Shown: positions 7,858 to 16,998 of the stretch, in pieces
How the letters are laid out: every line of letters begins with the position of its first letter
How positions within the stretch are numbered: the stretch's first letter is position 1
Origin: Streptomyces coeruleorubidus
GTDB lineage: Bacteria; Actinomycetota; Actinomycetes; Streptomycetales; Streptomycetaceae
Length of the DNA stretch: 64,000 nt
Assembly (NCBI RefSeq): GCF_008705135.1
Contig: NZ_CP023694.1
Coordinates: forward strand, 3,100,001 to 3,164,000
Reading direction: 5' to 3'
The notes under the pieces: model-generated
What the model saw: the letters and a program-made list of their open reading frames with translations, nothing else
What the model was told of the DNA's origin: nothing
The model's database searches: none
Program-made: the position numbers and the translations under genes

Positions 7858-9780
7858 TCAGAGCGCGGCGGCGCCGTGTTCCCGCAGGGCCTGGTCGTAC
7901 TGCTGGAGGACCCAGAGTTCGTTCTGCACGGCGGCGAGCTGGGCCGGGTCGCCGTGGCTGCCGAGGCGGGTGAGCTGGCTCGTGATGTCGCGGATGCGGC
8001 GCTCGACGGCGCGGCGGCGGACGGTGACCAACTGGGCGCCCGCGTAGGTCTCGTCGACGCCCTTCACGCCCTTGTGCAGCAGGATCGCCTCGACGGCCAG
8101 TTCCGTCACCATCGCGCGGACCGCGTCGTCCGGTGCGGCCTCACGGACCTTGACCAGGTAGTCCTGGGGATCCACGACGCCCAGTTCGGCGCCGCCGGCG
8201 TCCATGATGGCCTGGCGTACGGCGGCATAGGGCGGGGCGGTGAACTCGTCGACGCCGTACGCGTCGAAGGCCGGGGAGACCAACTCGGGGCGCTGAAGGG
8301 CGAGTTTGAGGAGCTCGCGTTCGGTGGCGTAGACGGGGTTGCGCAGGTTGAGGGCCGGGCCGCGGGGGCCGGCGGACGGCTGGGCGGAGGCGTACTGCTG
8401 CGACCCGTGCCGGTGGCGGTCCGGGGCCGGGCCCTTGCCGCCGCGGTCGCGGGCCCAGCGGGCGAGCTGCGCCACGCGCTTGACCACGAACTGGGTGTCG
8501 AGGATGCCGAGCATGCCGGCGAGCTGGACGGCGACCTCGTGCTGGGCGCCGCTGTTCTTGATGCGGGCGACGATGGGGGCCGCCTCGTCCAGGGCGGCGG
8601 CGCGGCCCGCGGGCGTGTCGAGGTCGTAGCGGACGACGATCTGGCGGAGGGCGAACTCGAAGAGCGGGGTGCGGGGTTCGACCAGGTCCGCCACCGCCTC
8701 GTCGCCCTTGGCGAGGCGCAGGTCGCAGGGGTCCATGCCGTCGGGGGCGATGGCGATGTACGTCTCGGCGGCGAACTTCTGGTCGTCCTCGAACGCGCGC
8801 AGGGCCGCCTTCTGGCCGGCCGCGTCGCCGTCGAAGGTGAAGATGACGCGGGCCGAGCCGTTGTCCATCAGCAGCCGGCGGAGGATCTTGATGTGGTCGC
8901 CGCCGAAGGCCGTGCCGCAGGTGGCGATGGCGGTCGTCACCCCGGCCAGGTGGCAGGCCATCACGTCCGTGTAGCCCTCGACGACCACCGCGCGGCTCGT
9001 CTTCGCGATCTCCTTCTTCGCCAGGTCGATGCCGTACAGCACCTGGGACTTCCGGTAGATCGCCGTGTCGGGCGTGTTGAGGTACTTGGGGCCGTTGTCC
9101 GCCTCGTACAGCTTGCGGGCGCCGAAGCCGACGACCTCGCCGCCGATGTCGCGGATGGGCCACATCAGGCGGCCGCGGAAGCGGTCGATGGGGCCGCGGC
9201 GGCCCTCCTGGGCGAGGCCGGAGAGGATGAGCTCCTTGTCCGTGAAGCCCTTGCCGCGCAGATAGCGCGTGAGGTGGTCCCAGCCCTGGGGGCTGTAGCC
9301 GACGCCGAAGTGGACGGCGGCGGCCTGGTCGAAGCCGCGCTCGGCGAGGAAGACCCGGCCGGTGTCGGCCTCGGGGGAGGTCGCGAGCTGTTCCGCGTAC
9401 CACTCGGCCGCGATCTTGTGGGCCTCGACCAGGCGGATCCGTTCGCCGCGCTGGTGGGAGGGGTTGTACCCGCCCTCCTCGTAGCGCAGGGTGATGCCCG
9501 CCTGACCGGCCAGGCGCTCGACCGCCTCCGAGAAGGAGAGGTGGTCGATCTTCATCACGAACGTGATGGTGTCGCCGCCCTCCTGGCAGCCGAAGCAGTG
9601 GAACAGTCCCTTGCTGGGGCTGACCTGGAAGGACGGCGACTTCTCGTCGTGGAACGGGCAGAGACCCTTGAGGTTGCCGCCGCCCGCGTTGCGCAGCTGG
9701 AGGTACTCGGACACCACGGCGTCGATCGGGACCGCGTCCCGTACCGCCTTCACGTCCTCGTCGTTGATCCGTCCAGCCAC
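7858..9780 (-). CDS. dnaG: DNA primase DnaG
   Basis: The 640-residue protein makes RNA primers for the replication fork. A CHC2 zinc-binding domain at the N terminus has C41, H44, C62 and C65 ([11 protein letters not shown]...FHCFGC). The RNA-polymerase core follows. The TOPRIM motif shows [13 protein letters not shown] with the metal-binding TFDGDAAG. The C-terminal helicase-interaction domain is present. Length is typical of actinobacterial DnaG. It lies 50 nt upstream of the sigma-factor gene on the same strand, an arrangement that recalls the dnaG-rpoD linkage of other bacteria. Confidence 0.97.
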   Translation of the reverse strand: MAGRINDEDVKAVRDAVPIDAVVSEYLQLRNAGGGNLKGLCPFHDEKSPSFQVSPSKGLFHCFGCQEGGDTITFVMKIDHLSFSEAVERLAGQAGITLRYEEGGYNPSHQRGERIRLVEAHKIAAEWYAEQLATSPEADTGRVFLAERGFDQAAAVHFGVGYSPQGWDHLTRYLRGKGFTDKELILSGLAQEGRRGPIDRFRGRLMWPIRDIGGEVVGFGARKLYEADNGPKYLNTPDTAIYRKSQVLYGIDLAKKEIAKTSRAVVVEGYTDVMACHLAGVTTAIATCGTAFGGDHIKILRRLLMDNGSARVIFTFDGDAAGQKAALRAFEDDQKFAAETYIAIAPDGMDPCDLRLAKGDEAVADLVEPRTPLFEFALRQIVVRYDLDTPAGRAAALDEAAPIVARIKNSGAQHEVAVQLAGMLGILDTQFVVKRVAQLARWARDRGGKGPAPDRHRHGSQQYASAQPSAGPRGPALNLRNPVYATERELLKLALQRPELVSPAFDAYGVDEFTAPPYAAVRQAIMDAGGAELGVVDPQDYLVKVREAAPDDAVRAMVTELAVEAILLHKGVKGVDETYAGAQLVTVRRRAVERRIRDITSQLTRLGSHGDPAQLAAVQNELWVLQQYDQALREHGAAAL

Positions 9781-9818
9781 GCAGCGATTCTACGGTGGTG
9801 GAGTGACAGTCCTGACGG

Positions 9819-11084
9819 CTAGGAGGCGAGGCTGTCCAGCGGCGCGTTCGGGTCCGCCAGTGCCTCCGTGTTCACCCTGGCCTTGGAGCGGATCAGGTGC
9901 TGGATCTTGTCTGTGACGTCCCACACGTTCACGTTCATCCCGGCCAGCACCCGGCCCTCCTTCACCCAGAAGGCGACGAACTCGCGCCGGCTCGCGTCCC
10001 CCCGGATCACCACCTGGTCGTACGTCCCCGGCGGCGCCCAGCCCGAGTACTCCATGCCGAGGTCGTACTGGTCGGAGAAGAAGTACGGCACACGGTCGTA
10101 CGTCACGTCCCGGCCGAGCATGCAGCGGGCGGCGGCCGGGCCGCCGTTCAGCGCGTTGGCCCAGTGCTCCACCCGCATGCTGGTCTCGAAGAGGGCGTGG
10201 TGGAAGGAGGCCACGTCGCCGGCCGCGTAGATGTCGGGGTCGGAGGTGCGCAGCCGCTCGTCGACCACGACGCCGCCGCCCCGCGCCCGGTCGGCGATCT
10301 CCAGCCCGGCCGCCTCCGCGAGGGCGACCCGCGGGGCCGCGCCGATCGCGGCCAGGACGTCGTGCGCCGGGTGTTCCTCGCCGTCGTCCGTGCGGGCCGC
10401 GAGGACCATGCCGTCCTGGCCGACGATCTCGGTGAGCCGGGTGCCGAACTGGAAGCGGACGCCGTGGTCGCGGTGCAGGTCGGCGAAGAGCTGGCCGAGT
10501 TCGGGGCCGAGGACCGAGTGCAGCGGGGTCGGCCCGCGGTGGATCACGGTGACCTCCGCGCCGTACTCGCGGGCCGCCGCCGCGACCTCCAGGCCGATCC
10601 AGCCGGCGCCCGCGATCACGAGGTGGCCGTTGTCCCGCCCGAGGTTGGTCAGCACGTGTTTGAGCCGCTCGGCGTGGGCGAGGCGGCGCAGGTGGTGGAC
10701 ACCGGCCAGGTCCGTGCCCGGGATGTCGAGACGGCGGGGCTCGGCGCCGGTCGCCAGGAGCAGCTTGTCGTAGCGGACGACGGTGCCGTCCTCGCCGAAG
10801 CGGACCGTCTTCGCCGTGCGGTCGATCGCGTCGACGGTCTGGCCGAGGTGCAGCTCGATGTCGTTCGCCGCGTACCAGGCGGGCTCGTGCACGAAGACGC
10901 TGTCGCGTTCCTCCTTGCCGAGGAGGTATCCCTTGGACAGCGGCGGCCGCTCGTAGGGGTGGTCACGTTCGTCGCAGATCAGTATCACGCGGCCGGTGAA
11001 GCCCTCCGCCCGGAGCGTCTCGGCCGCCTTGGCGCCGGCGAGTCCGCCTCCGACGATGACGAATGTCTGATCCGCGTCGACCAC
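9819..11084 (-). CDS. FAD/NAD(P)H-dependent ferredoxin-reductase-like oxidoreductase
   Basis: The 421-residue flavoprotein has an N-terminal FAD dinucleotide fold (FVIVGGGLAGAKAAETLR), a second NAD(P)H fold (LVIAGAGWIGLEVAAAAREYG, about 150-170), the FAD-closing motif DIYAAGDVASF, and a reductase C-terminal domain. It resembles the ferredoxin/rubredoxin reductases that feed monooxygenases or reductases with electrons. It ends 38 nt before dnaG on the same strand. No cognate ferredoxin gene is adjacent. A partner among the nitrate/nitrite reductases of this window is possible but is only inference. Confidence 0.88.
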   Translation of the reverse strand: MVDADQTFVIVGGGLAGAKAAETLRAEGFTGRVILICDERDHPYERPPLSKGYLLGKEERDSVFVHEPAWYAANDIELHLGQTVDAIDRTAKTVRFGEDGTVVRYDKLLLATGAEPRRLDIPGTDLAGVHHLRRLAHAERLKHVLTNLGRDNGHLVIAGAGWIGLEVAAAAREYGAEVTVIHRGPTPLHSVLGPELGQLFADLHRDHGVRFQFGTRLTEIVGQDGMVLAARTDDGEEHPAHDVLAAIGAAPRVALAEAAGLEIADRARGGGVVVDERLRTSDPDIYAAGDVASFHHALFETSMRVEHWANALNGGPAAARCMLGRDVTYDRVPYFFSDQYDLGMEYSGWAPPGTYDQVVIRGDASRREFVAFWVKEGRVLAGMNVNVWDVTDKIQHLIRSKARVNTEALADPNAPLDSLAS

Positions 11085-11263
11085 TTGGTGCCTCCTCGTA
11101 AGGGTGTCGCCACTTGCGAGCGTCCCGCACGGAGCGTGATGCGGGAAGAGGGAGTGACCCGATCAGGCCACGGAGGGTCACGATCGGGCGTGCCGTGTTT
11201 CCCTGGTTCCCGGGTGTTGTCCTCTGTTTCCCGTCGTTTTTCCCGTCGGTTTTCCGGTCAGTC
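11085..11263. other. Intergenic gap, no gene
   Basis: This 179-bp gap separates the dGTPase stop from the oxidoreductase start. Next to the oxidoreductase lies a good RBS (AGGAGGCACC on the minus strand). The rest is a run of CCC/TTT-alternating pyrimidines (around 11195-11260). No hairpin or ORF with an RBS stands out. A promoter for the oxidoreductase/dnaG genes is likely here. Confidence 0.4.
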
Positions 11264-12541
11264 TCATGCGTGCCCTGTCAGACGGGCGTGAAGCGAACGG
11301 GCGGAGGTGTCGGTGAGGGAGGCGATCTGGTCGACGATCACTCGCTTGCGGGCCCGGTCGTCCGGCGCCCGGTCGAACAGGGCGCGGAACTGCGGGTCCA
11401 GGCCGTCCGGGGCGCGGGCGGTGAGCGCCTCGGCCAGTTCGGCGACGACGATGCGCTGGTCGGCGCGCAGGCGTTCCTGCTCGGCGCGCTGCATGACGTA
11501 GAGGTCGGCGACGGCCTTGAGGACGGCGCACTCCATCCGGGTCCCGTGCGGGACGACCAGCTCGGCGGCGTACCGGGTGAGCCGTCCGGTGCCGTACGCG
11601 GTGCGGGTCGCGCTCTCGGCGGCCAGGCAGAAGCGGCCGATGAGCTGGCTGGTGGCGTCCTTCAGCCGGGCCTGGGCGACGGCGGTGCCGTCGTAGCCGT
11701 GCGGCCACCACTCCTGGGCGAGGAGCCGGTCCAGGGCTTCGGCGAGTTCGGCGGGGTCGGTGTCCGCCGGTACGTACCGGCCGCGGGCGACCTGGAAGAC
11801 GTCCTGCCGTTCGGGTTCCGCGTGCAGGCAGTTCGGGTCGATGTGGCCGGCGTGCAGGCCGTCCTCCACGTCGTGCACCGAGTAGGCGACGTCGTCGGAC
11901 CAGTCCATGACCTGCGCCTCGAAGCAGATACGGGTGCCGGGGGCGTCTTTGCGGACCCAGTCGAAGACCGGGCGGTCGTCGTCGTAGACGCCGAACTTGC
12001 GGGACGCCGGGTCGGTGGGGTGGGCGCCGCGGGGCCAGGGGTACTTGGTGGCGGCGTCGAGGGCGGCGCGGGTGAGGTTGAGGCCGACGGAGCCTTCGGG
12101 GGTGAACCGTTTGGGCTCGATGCGGGTGAGGAGTCTGAGGGACTGGGCGTTGCCCTCGAAGCCGCCGCAGTCCGCCGCGAACTCGTTGAGGGCCTGTTCG
12201 CCGTTGTGGCCGAAGGGCGGGTGGCCGAGGTCGTGGGAGAGGCAGGCGGCTTCCACGAGGTCCGGGTCACAGCCGAGGGCCAGGCCCAGCTCGCGGCCGA
12301 CCTGGGCGCATTCGAGGGAGTGGGTGAGGCGGGTGCGGGGGCTGGCGTCCCAGGCCGGGCCCATGGTGCCGGGCGTCACCACTTGGGTTTTGCCGGCGAG
12401 TCTTCTCAGGGCGGCACTGTGCAGGACTCGGGCCCGGTCGCGTTGGAAGGCGGTGCGGCCGGGGCGTTTGTCTGGTTCCGGGGCCCAGCGGTCGGCTGAC
12501 GCCGGGTCGTAGGCCGGGGGGGTTTGTGAGGTGCCTGCCAT
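11264..12541 (-). CDS. dgt: Deoxyguanosinetriphosphate triphosphohydrolase-like protein
   Basis: The 425-residue HD-domain enzyme shows the DGTPase signature in order: [35 protein letters not shown] (first His), [19 protein letters not shown] (His-Asp pair and the following His), and [17 protein letters not shown] (last Asp). These enzymes cleave dNTPs to nucleoside plus triphosphate and shape the dNTP pool. It lies upstream of dnaG on the same strand, in keeping with a DNA-metabolism grouping. It begins about 130 bp from the stop of the chelatase gene. Confidence 0.93.
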   Translation of the reverse strand: MAGTSQTPPAYDPASADRWAPEPDKRPGRTAFQRDRARVLHSAALRRLAGKTQVVTPGTMGPAWDASPRTRLTHSLECAQVGRELGLALGCDPDLVEAACLSHDLGHPPFGHNGEQALNEFAADCGGFEGNAQSLRLLTRIEPKRFTPEGSVGLNLTRAALDAATKYPWPRGAHPTDPASRKFGVYDDDRPVFDWVRKDAPGTRICFEAQVMDWSDDVAYSVHDVEDGLHAGHIDPNCLHAEPERQDVFQVARGRYVPADTDPAELAEALDRLLAQEWWPHGYDGTAVAQARLKDATSQLIGRFCLAAESATRTAYGTGRLTRYAAELVVPHGTRMECAVLKAVADLYVMQRAEQERLRADQRIVVAELAEALTARAPDGLDPQFRALFDRAPDDRARKRVIVDQIASLTDTSARSLHARLTGHA

Positions 12542-12599
12542 GGGTCGACAGTACGGGCATGGGTGTGTTGTGTGCCGGAGCGTTTGCCGGGTTCGGTTG

Positions 12600-12665
12600 T
12601 GTGGCGGGTGCGGGTCGGGGGTGGCCGGTCGCGCAGTTCCCCGCGCCCCTTGGGTACCTGCACCA
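12600..12665. repeat. Streptomyces intergenic motif, reverse copy
   Basis: GTCGCGCAGTTCCCCGCGCC followed by CCTTGGG is the inverse of the motif at 1019-1060 (shared core AAGGGGCGCGGGGAACTGCG plus CGACC). It sits between the chelatase stop and the dGTPase start, so both genes it separates are transcribed through it from the minus strand. Confidence 0.6.
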
Positions 12666-12674
12666 ACCTGCGCT

Positions 12675-13448
12675 TCAAGCCGAGGCCAATTCGGGCACAG
12701 CCGGGGACGCCGCCGCCAAAGTCTCGTCGTAGCGGTGGAGGAGGAGGTGGGCCATGGAGGGGTGCGTGCCGAGGGGGGCCGCCGCTATCCAGGGGGCCGA
12801 CTGGGCGCACTCCGTGGCGAAGCGGCCGGGGGCCGTGAAGTAGGAGGCCAGGGCTATGTGGCGGCGGCCCCTTGCGAGCAGGGTGCGGACGGCCGAATCG
12901 ACCGTCGGGGTCGCCGCCGAGGCGTAGGCCGGGATGACGGGGACGCCCAGGCGAGCGGCGAGGAGGTGGGCCGTGCGGGTGGTGTCCGTCTTGGCGTCCG
13001 GGTCGCGGGAGCCGGCCGCGGCGAGTACCACCGCGCTGGTGCGGCGGGGCGTCCCGCCCCAGCCGGCCTCCGTCAGGCGGGCCTGGAGGGCGTCCACCAG
13101 GAGGGGGTGCGGGCCCAGGGGGGCCGCCACGTGGGTGCGGGCCGGGGAGGCCGCGGCCATCTCGGGGATGTCCTGCTTGACGTGGTAGCCGCGGCTGAGG
13201 AGGAGGGGTACCAGGACGGCCTCCGTGTCTCCCAGGGCGGCGAGCGTGTCGGGGAGCAGGGGGGCGTTCAGTTCGATGTGCCCGAGGTGCACCGGCACGT
13301 CGGGGCGCAGCGCGCGGACCCGGTCCAGGAGCGCGCGTACGGTGCTCAGCGCACGGGGGTCGCGGCTGCCGTGCGCCACGACCACGAGGGCGGGCGGGGC
13401 CGGGCGGCGCGTGGCGGGCTGCGGGACGAGGCTGAGCTGACTGGGCAT
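12675..13448 (-). CDS. CbiX/SirB-type sirohydrochlorin (ferro/cobalto)chelatase
   Basis: The 257-residue protein has the two-lobed chelatase fold, one half repeated after the other. Metal-binding His26 is in [10 protein letters not shown] and another His is in SRGYHVKQD near residue 89. The second half carries the shorter [14 protein letters not shown]. Such enzymes insert Fe2+ or Co2+ into sirohydrochlorin. Siroheme is the cofactor of the nitrite reductase large subunit encoded at 29 kb, so a role in nitrite (or sulfite) assimilation is likely. A cobalamin role cannot be excluded from sequence alone. Confidence 0.88.
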   Translation of the reverse strand: MPSQLSLVPQPATRRPAPPALVVVAHGSRDPRALSTVRALLDRVRALRPDVPVHLGHIELNAPLLPDTLAALGDTEAVLVPLLLSRGYHVKQDIPEMAAASPARTHVAAPLGPHPLLVDALQARLTEAGWGGTPRRTSAVVLAAAGSRDPDAKTDTTRTAHLLAARLGVPVIPAYASAATPTVDSAVRTLLARGRRHIALASYFTAPGRFATECAQSAPWIAAAPLGTHPSMAHLLLHRYDETLAAASPAVPELASA

Positions 13449-13662
13449 GCAACCGATGGTCGCCGCCGCACGTTGCCTTCCCGTTGCGTGGGCGTCACGG
13501 GTGTTTTCCGGCGGTTCACCATGCGGGACAGTGGGGGTGTGAGGTCGTTTGACCTGGAGTTTCCGTGTAACGAGTGAAGCTGGTCACGCGTACGCGGATG
13601 AACCGGGCGGCCCGGGCGGGCGTCCCTGACTGTCGAGGGGCCGACCCGGGGAGGGACCGCCG

Positions 13663-14361
13663 ATGCGTCGTGTGACGTTCCGCAGACCACGGCTGCCGCG
13701 TACCCGGCGGGGGCAGCGGCGGCTCGTGCAGGCCGTGATGGCCGGGTGCGTGCTCGCGCTGCTTCCGGCGGCCTGGATGTACGTGGCCGCGGATGACCGG
13801 CTGCGGACGCCGGCGGACGTGCCGCGTACCGATGTGGCCGTGGTGTTCGGTGCCGGGCTGTGGGACGGGGAGCCGTCGCCGTACCTCGCGCACCGGCTGG
13901 ACGCGGCGGCCTCGCTGTACCGCGCGGGGCGGGTCGAGGTGGTGCTCGTCACCGGGGACAACAGCCGCGAGGACTACGACGAGCCGGACGCGATGCGGGT
14001 GTATCTGACGCGGCACGGGGTGCCCGACGGGCGGATCGTCAGCGACTACGCCGGGTTCGACACCTGGGACTCCTGCGTGCGCGCGAAGAAGATCTTCGGG
14101 GTGGACGAGGCCGTGCTGATCAGCCAGGGGTTCCACATCCGGCGGGCGGTGGCTCTGTGCCAGGCGGCGGGGGTCGAGTCGTACGGGGTGGGGGTGGACG
14201 CCGTGCATGACGCGACCTGGTACTACGGGGGCGCGCGGGAGATCCTCGCCGCCGGGAAGGCGGCTCTGGACGCGGTGTTCCGGCCGGATCCCCGGTTCCT
14301 GGGGCCCCGGGAACCGGGTGTGGAGCGGGCGTTGGCCACGGCCGAGGAGACGCTCGAATGA
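13663..14361 (+). CDS. SanA/YdcF-like (DUF218) membrane-anchored protein
   Basis: The 232-residue protein has a basic N terminus (RRVTFRRPRLPRTRRGQRR), one membrane helix (about 24-45) and a DUF218 domain with DVAVVFGAGLWDGEPSPYLA, VEVVLVTGDNS, the acidic EPDAMRVYL and the ILISQGFHIRRA-like VLISQGFHIRRAVALC. SanA homologues affect envelope permeability and vancomycin sensitivity at high temperature; the chemistry is not known. ATG 13663 has GGGAGGGA upstream. It is monocistronic, divergent from the chelatase. Confidence 0.85.
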   Translation: MRRVTFRRPRLPRTRRGQRRLVQAVMAGCVLALLPAAWMYVAADDRLRTPADVPRTDVAVVFGAGLWDGEPSPYLAHRLDAAASLYRAGRVEVVLVTGDNSREDYDEPDAMRVYLTRHGVPDGRIVSDYAGFDTWDSCVRAKKIFGVDEAVLISQGFHIRRAVALCQAAGVESYGVGVDAVHDATWYYGGAREILAAGKAALDAVFRPDPRFLGPREPGVERALATAEETLE

Positions 14362-14520
14362 ATCCGGACTTTCTCCCCTTGCGGGTTTGACGCGCTCATT
14401 TCACCCCGGAGTGTGGAATACAGCTTGGATGCTCTCCGTAGCCGTGCGATCACGCTTAGCGTTTTCGTCGTGCGGCGGCGGATCGGGCCGTCCGCCGCGA
14501 ACTGGGGGAAAGGACAGCTG

Positions 14521-14829
14521 ATGACTCGACTTCGCTCCGCGCTGGTCACGGTCGCCGCGGTCGCGCTGCTGGCCGGGACGGCCGCCATGGGAACCGCCGC
14601 GGCGGAACCCGTGGCCGCCGCGCCGGTCGAGGCCATGGAGCCGGGCTGTGCCAAGCTCGGCGCCTACGGCCCCGGGTGGGCGGACATCCACAACGTGTGC
14701 GGGCACACCATCTCCGCCAGCGTGGAAGTCGACGGCTGGGACCCGTCGTGCATCCAGATCGGCCCCCACGGGACCGGCAGGATCGGTCTGGAGGCGGGCG
14801 ACGACCCGTATTACGCGTACGAGTGCTGA
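14521..14829 (+). CDS. Small secreted four-Cys protein, tendamistat-like
   Basis: The 102-residue preprotein has a Sec signal (residues 1-28, cut near AAA-EP). The mature region of about 60 residues holds exactly four Cys at 43, 60, 77 and 102, and the last residue is Cys. Cys spacing (17, 17, 25) and landmarks (Trp after the first Cys, beta-rich stretches, a Gly-rich turn, Tyr-rich end) resemble the alpha-amylase inhibitor tendamistat (spacings 16, 18, 28). The Trp-Arg-Tyr inhibitory triplet reads Trp-Ala-Asp here, so amylase inhibition is doubtful. RBS GGGGAAAGGA precedes ATG 14521. The family call is from memory of the tendamistat sequence. Confidence 0.6.
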   Translation: MTRLRSALVTVAAVALLAGTAAMGTAAAEPVAAAPVEAMEPGCAKLGAYGPGWADIHNVCGHTISASVEVDGWDPSCIQIGPHGTGRIGLEAGDDPYYAYEC

Positions 14830-14851
14830 CCACGGCGTACGCGTGCTGACC

Positions 14852-14880
14852 GGGGCCGTGTCCTGACCAGACACAGCCCC
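14852..14880. terminator. Hairpin terminator
   Basis: GGGGCCGTGTC and GACACAGCCCC form an 11-bp stem with one mismatch around a 7-nt loop. It lies 20 nt after the stop of the small secreted protein and before the convergent crotonase gene. Confidence 0.65.
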
Positions 14881-14940
14881 CTGAACCTGGCCGGGGGCGG
14901 GCGCGCGGCCGGCGCGCTCCGCGCGTCCCGCTCCCGGCTG

Positions 14941-15708
14941 TCAGAGCCCGCGGAAGACTGGTGGGCGCTTCTCCAGGAACGCCGTCATCCCCTCCTTCTG
15001 GTCGTCGGTGGCGAACAGGGCGTGGAACACCCGCCGTTCGAAGCGGAGGCCGTCCCGCAGGCCCGTCTCCAGGGACCGGTCGACGCACTCGCGGGCCGCC
15101 CTGACCGCCGTACGGCCGTACGAGGCGATGGCCGCCGCCGCTTCCAGGGCCTCGGCGAGGACCCGGTCGTCGGGGACCACGCGGGAGACCAAGCCGCAGC
15201 GCTCGGCCTCCCGGGCGTCCATCGTGCGGCCGGTGAGCACCAGGTCCATGGCCTTGGCCCGGCCCACCAGACGGGTCAGCCGCTGGGTGCCGCCGATGCC
15301 GGGTATCACGCCCAGCTTGATCTCCGGCTGGCCGAACAGGGCCGACTCGCCCGCGACGACCAGGTCGCACATCATGGCCAGCTCACAGCCGCCGCCGAGC
15401 GCGTAGCCGGCCACGGCGGCGATCTTCGGGGTGCGCAGGTCCGCGAAGTCCTCCCAGGCCGCGAAGTAGTCCTCGGCCATCATGTCCACGGCCGACCTGC
15501 CGGCCATCTCCCTGATGTCCGCGCCGGCCGCGAAGACCTTCTCCGAGCCGGTGACGACGAAGCAGCCCACCTCCGGGTCCCGGTCCAGCGGGCCGAGGAC
15601 GCCGAGGAGTTCGGCGAGCAGCTCGGAGCTGAGCGCGTTCAGGGCGTGCGGGCGGTGCAGGCGGACGGTCACCACGCGGCCGTCCCGTTCGACTTTCAGG
15701 TGGTTCAT
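14941..15708 (-). CDS. Enoyl-CoA hydratase/isomerase family protein (crotonase)
   Basis: The 255-residue crotonase has oxyanion-hole motifs AAGADIREM (about 61-69) and GGGCELAMMCD (about 105-115). Both acidic catalytic positions are present: Glu in CELAM and Glu in QPEIKLGVIPGIGGTQRL. By sequence it looks like a normal (3R/3S)-hydroxyacyl-CoA dehydratase/hydratase. It starts 21 nt after the stop of the membrane reductase, preceded by a GGAGG RBS, so it is the third gene of the adenylation-reductase operon. That context suggests a specialised rather than a general beta-oxidation substrate. Confidence 0.9.
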   Translation of the reverse strand: MNHLKVERDGRVVTVRLHRPHALNALSSELLAELLGVLGPLDRDPEVGCFVVTGSEKVFAAGADIREMAGRSAVDMMAEDYFAAWEDFADLRTPKIAAVAGYALGGGCELAMMCDLVVAGESALFGQPEIKLGVIPGIGGTQRLTRLVGRAKAMDLVLTGRTMDAREAERCGLVSRVVPDDRVLAEALEAAAAIASYGRTAVRAARECVDRSLETGLRDGLRFERRVFHALFATDDQKEGMTAFLEKRPPVFRGL

Positions 15709-15729
15709 CTTTCCTCCCTGGAAGGTGGG

Positions 15730-16998
15730 TCACGAGTCCCAGATCGCGCCGTACGCCGGAATCCCCCGCCGTTCCAGGCCGTGCACCACCTGCCAGGTCA
15801 GCCGCTTGTTGGAGATGCAGATGACCGCCTCCGCACCGAAGTCGCGGTACGCGGCGTGGGCGAGCCGCACCATGTCGGGCTTGCCGTTCCGTGAGGTGTC
15901 CCAGACCAGGGCGTGCGGCTGGACGGCGAGGATCTCGTCGACGAGGGCGTCGCCGTAGGTGGCGCGGGGGTCGCGGGTCGCCCAGACCAGGCGCGAGGGG
16001 ACCTCGGCGGCGAGCAGGTGGGGCAGGCAGGGGCCGATGCCGCTGCCGGTCGCCACGTAGACCACCTTCCTGAACAGGACCTCGATGTTGGCGACTCCGG
16101 CCGTGGTGATGCCCTTCACCCACACCCGCGAGGGCTGGTCGTCGATGAAGGAGCCGGTCCAGTCACCGGCGCGGGAGATGGTGAGCCGGAAGCCGGAGCG
16201 GCCGGGGGCCGGGACGTTGGCGAAGGAGTGCCACTCCTTCAGCGGGCTGCGGCTGATCGCGGTCGAGGAGCCCGCGAAGGGTGTCTCCCCGTAGTCGAAG
16301 TGAGCCAGTGTCACGTGCGGGGAGGGGCGGTCGGTGCGGACGTCCACCTTGCGCAGCCGCAGCCAGGGCAGGGCCACGCTGAACGTGACGACGGCGAGGA
16401 CCGCGAGCGGCGCCGGTCCCTGGCCGGAGAGCAGGGTGTGGGTCCAGAAGAGCGCGAGGGCGCTCCAGCCGCCGAAGCGGTGGATCTTCTCGAAGTGGTC
16501 GTGGTGGCGGGAGCGGAAGGGTGGCAGGGCGGTGGCGACGATCAGGGCGAGGAGGGCCACCAGGGTCCAGCTCACCGTGATCAGCGGCAGGTCCGTTCCG
16601 GTGCGGGTCACCGCGACCGTCAGGGCCAGGAACCAGGCCGCCCCGGCCAGTGCCCCGCCCACGTGCAGTCCGCCGAAGTGGTACACCTTGCCGAGCGTCC
16701 AGCGGACCTTCAGCGGCCAGCTCACCGGGGCCGAGGTCGCCAGCCGGAACAGCAGGTTGATGACGTACTGCTGGCGTACGAGGACGGCGAGGGCGAGGTT
16801 GGCGAGGGCGGCGTGCCCGAGGGTCGGCGTGGCCGGGGGTCCGGCGGCCCACAGGAACGCCGCGTTGGCCAGGAGCACGAGGGCCGCGAGGCGGTTGTAG
16901 TGCATCAGGCGGGGGTGTTTGAGCAGGCGGCGGGGGCCGGGCAGGAGCGGCGGGAGCTCGCCCGTGTCCTGGTGGGTCCGGGCGGGTGACGTGGTCAT
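15730..16998 (-). CDS. Six-helix membrane flavoprotein, ferric-reductase-like
   Basis: The 422-residue protein has about six membrane helices (residues ~35-230) that carry histidines suited to heme ligation (LMHYN, YHFGGLHVGG, HHDHFEKIHRFGG, FWTHTLL). A cytosolic ferredoxin-reductase half follows. It includes SFANVPAPGRSGFRLTISR (flavin side) and VYVATGSGIGPCLPHLL (NAD(P)H side, GxGxxP). This is the layout of ferric reductase/NADPH-oxidase proteins that pass electrons from NAD(P)H across or into the membrane. Its ATG overlaps the stop of the adenylation gene (ATGA), implying coupled synthesis. Substrate is unknown; no siderophore genes are next to it. Confidence 0.82.
   Translation of the reverse strand: MTTSPARTHQDTGELPPLLPGPRRLLKHPRLMHYNRLAALVLLANAAFLWAAGPPATPTLGHAALANLALAVLVRQQYVINLLFRLATSAPVSWPLKVRWTLGKVYHFGGLHVGGALAGAAWFLALTVAVTRTGTDLPLITVSWTLVALLALIVATALPPFRSRHHDHFEKIHRFGGWSALALFWTHTLLSGQGPAPLAVLAVVTFSVALPWLRLRKVDVRTDRPSPHVTLAHFDYGETPFAGSSTAISRSPLKEWHSFANVPAPGRSGFRLTISRAGDWTGSFIDDQPSRVWVKGITTAGVANIEVLFRKVVYVATGSGIGPCLPHLLAAEVPSRLVWATRDPRATYGDALVDEILAVQPHALVWDTSRNGKPDMVRLAHAAYRDFGAEAVICISNKRLTWQVVHGLERRGIPAYGAIWDS

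Noticed and set aside
14820..14860. Imperfect 20-bp direct repeat at the end of the tendamistat-like gene
   Set aside because: Only two degenerate copies of GCGTACG(A/C)GTGCTGACC; too short to assign a role.
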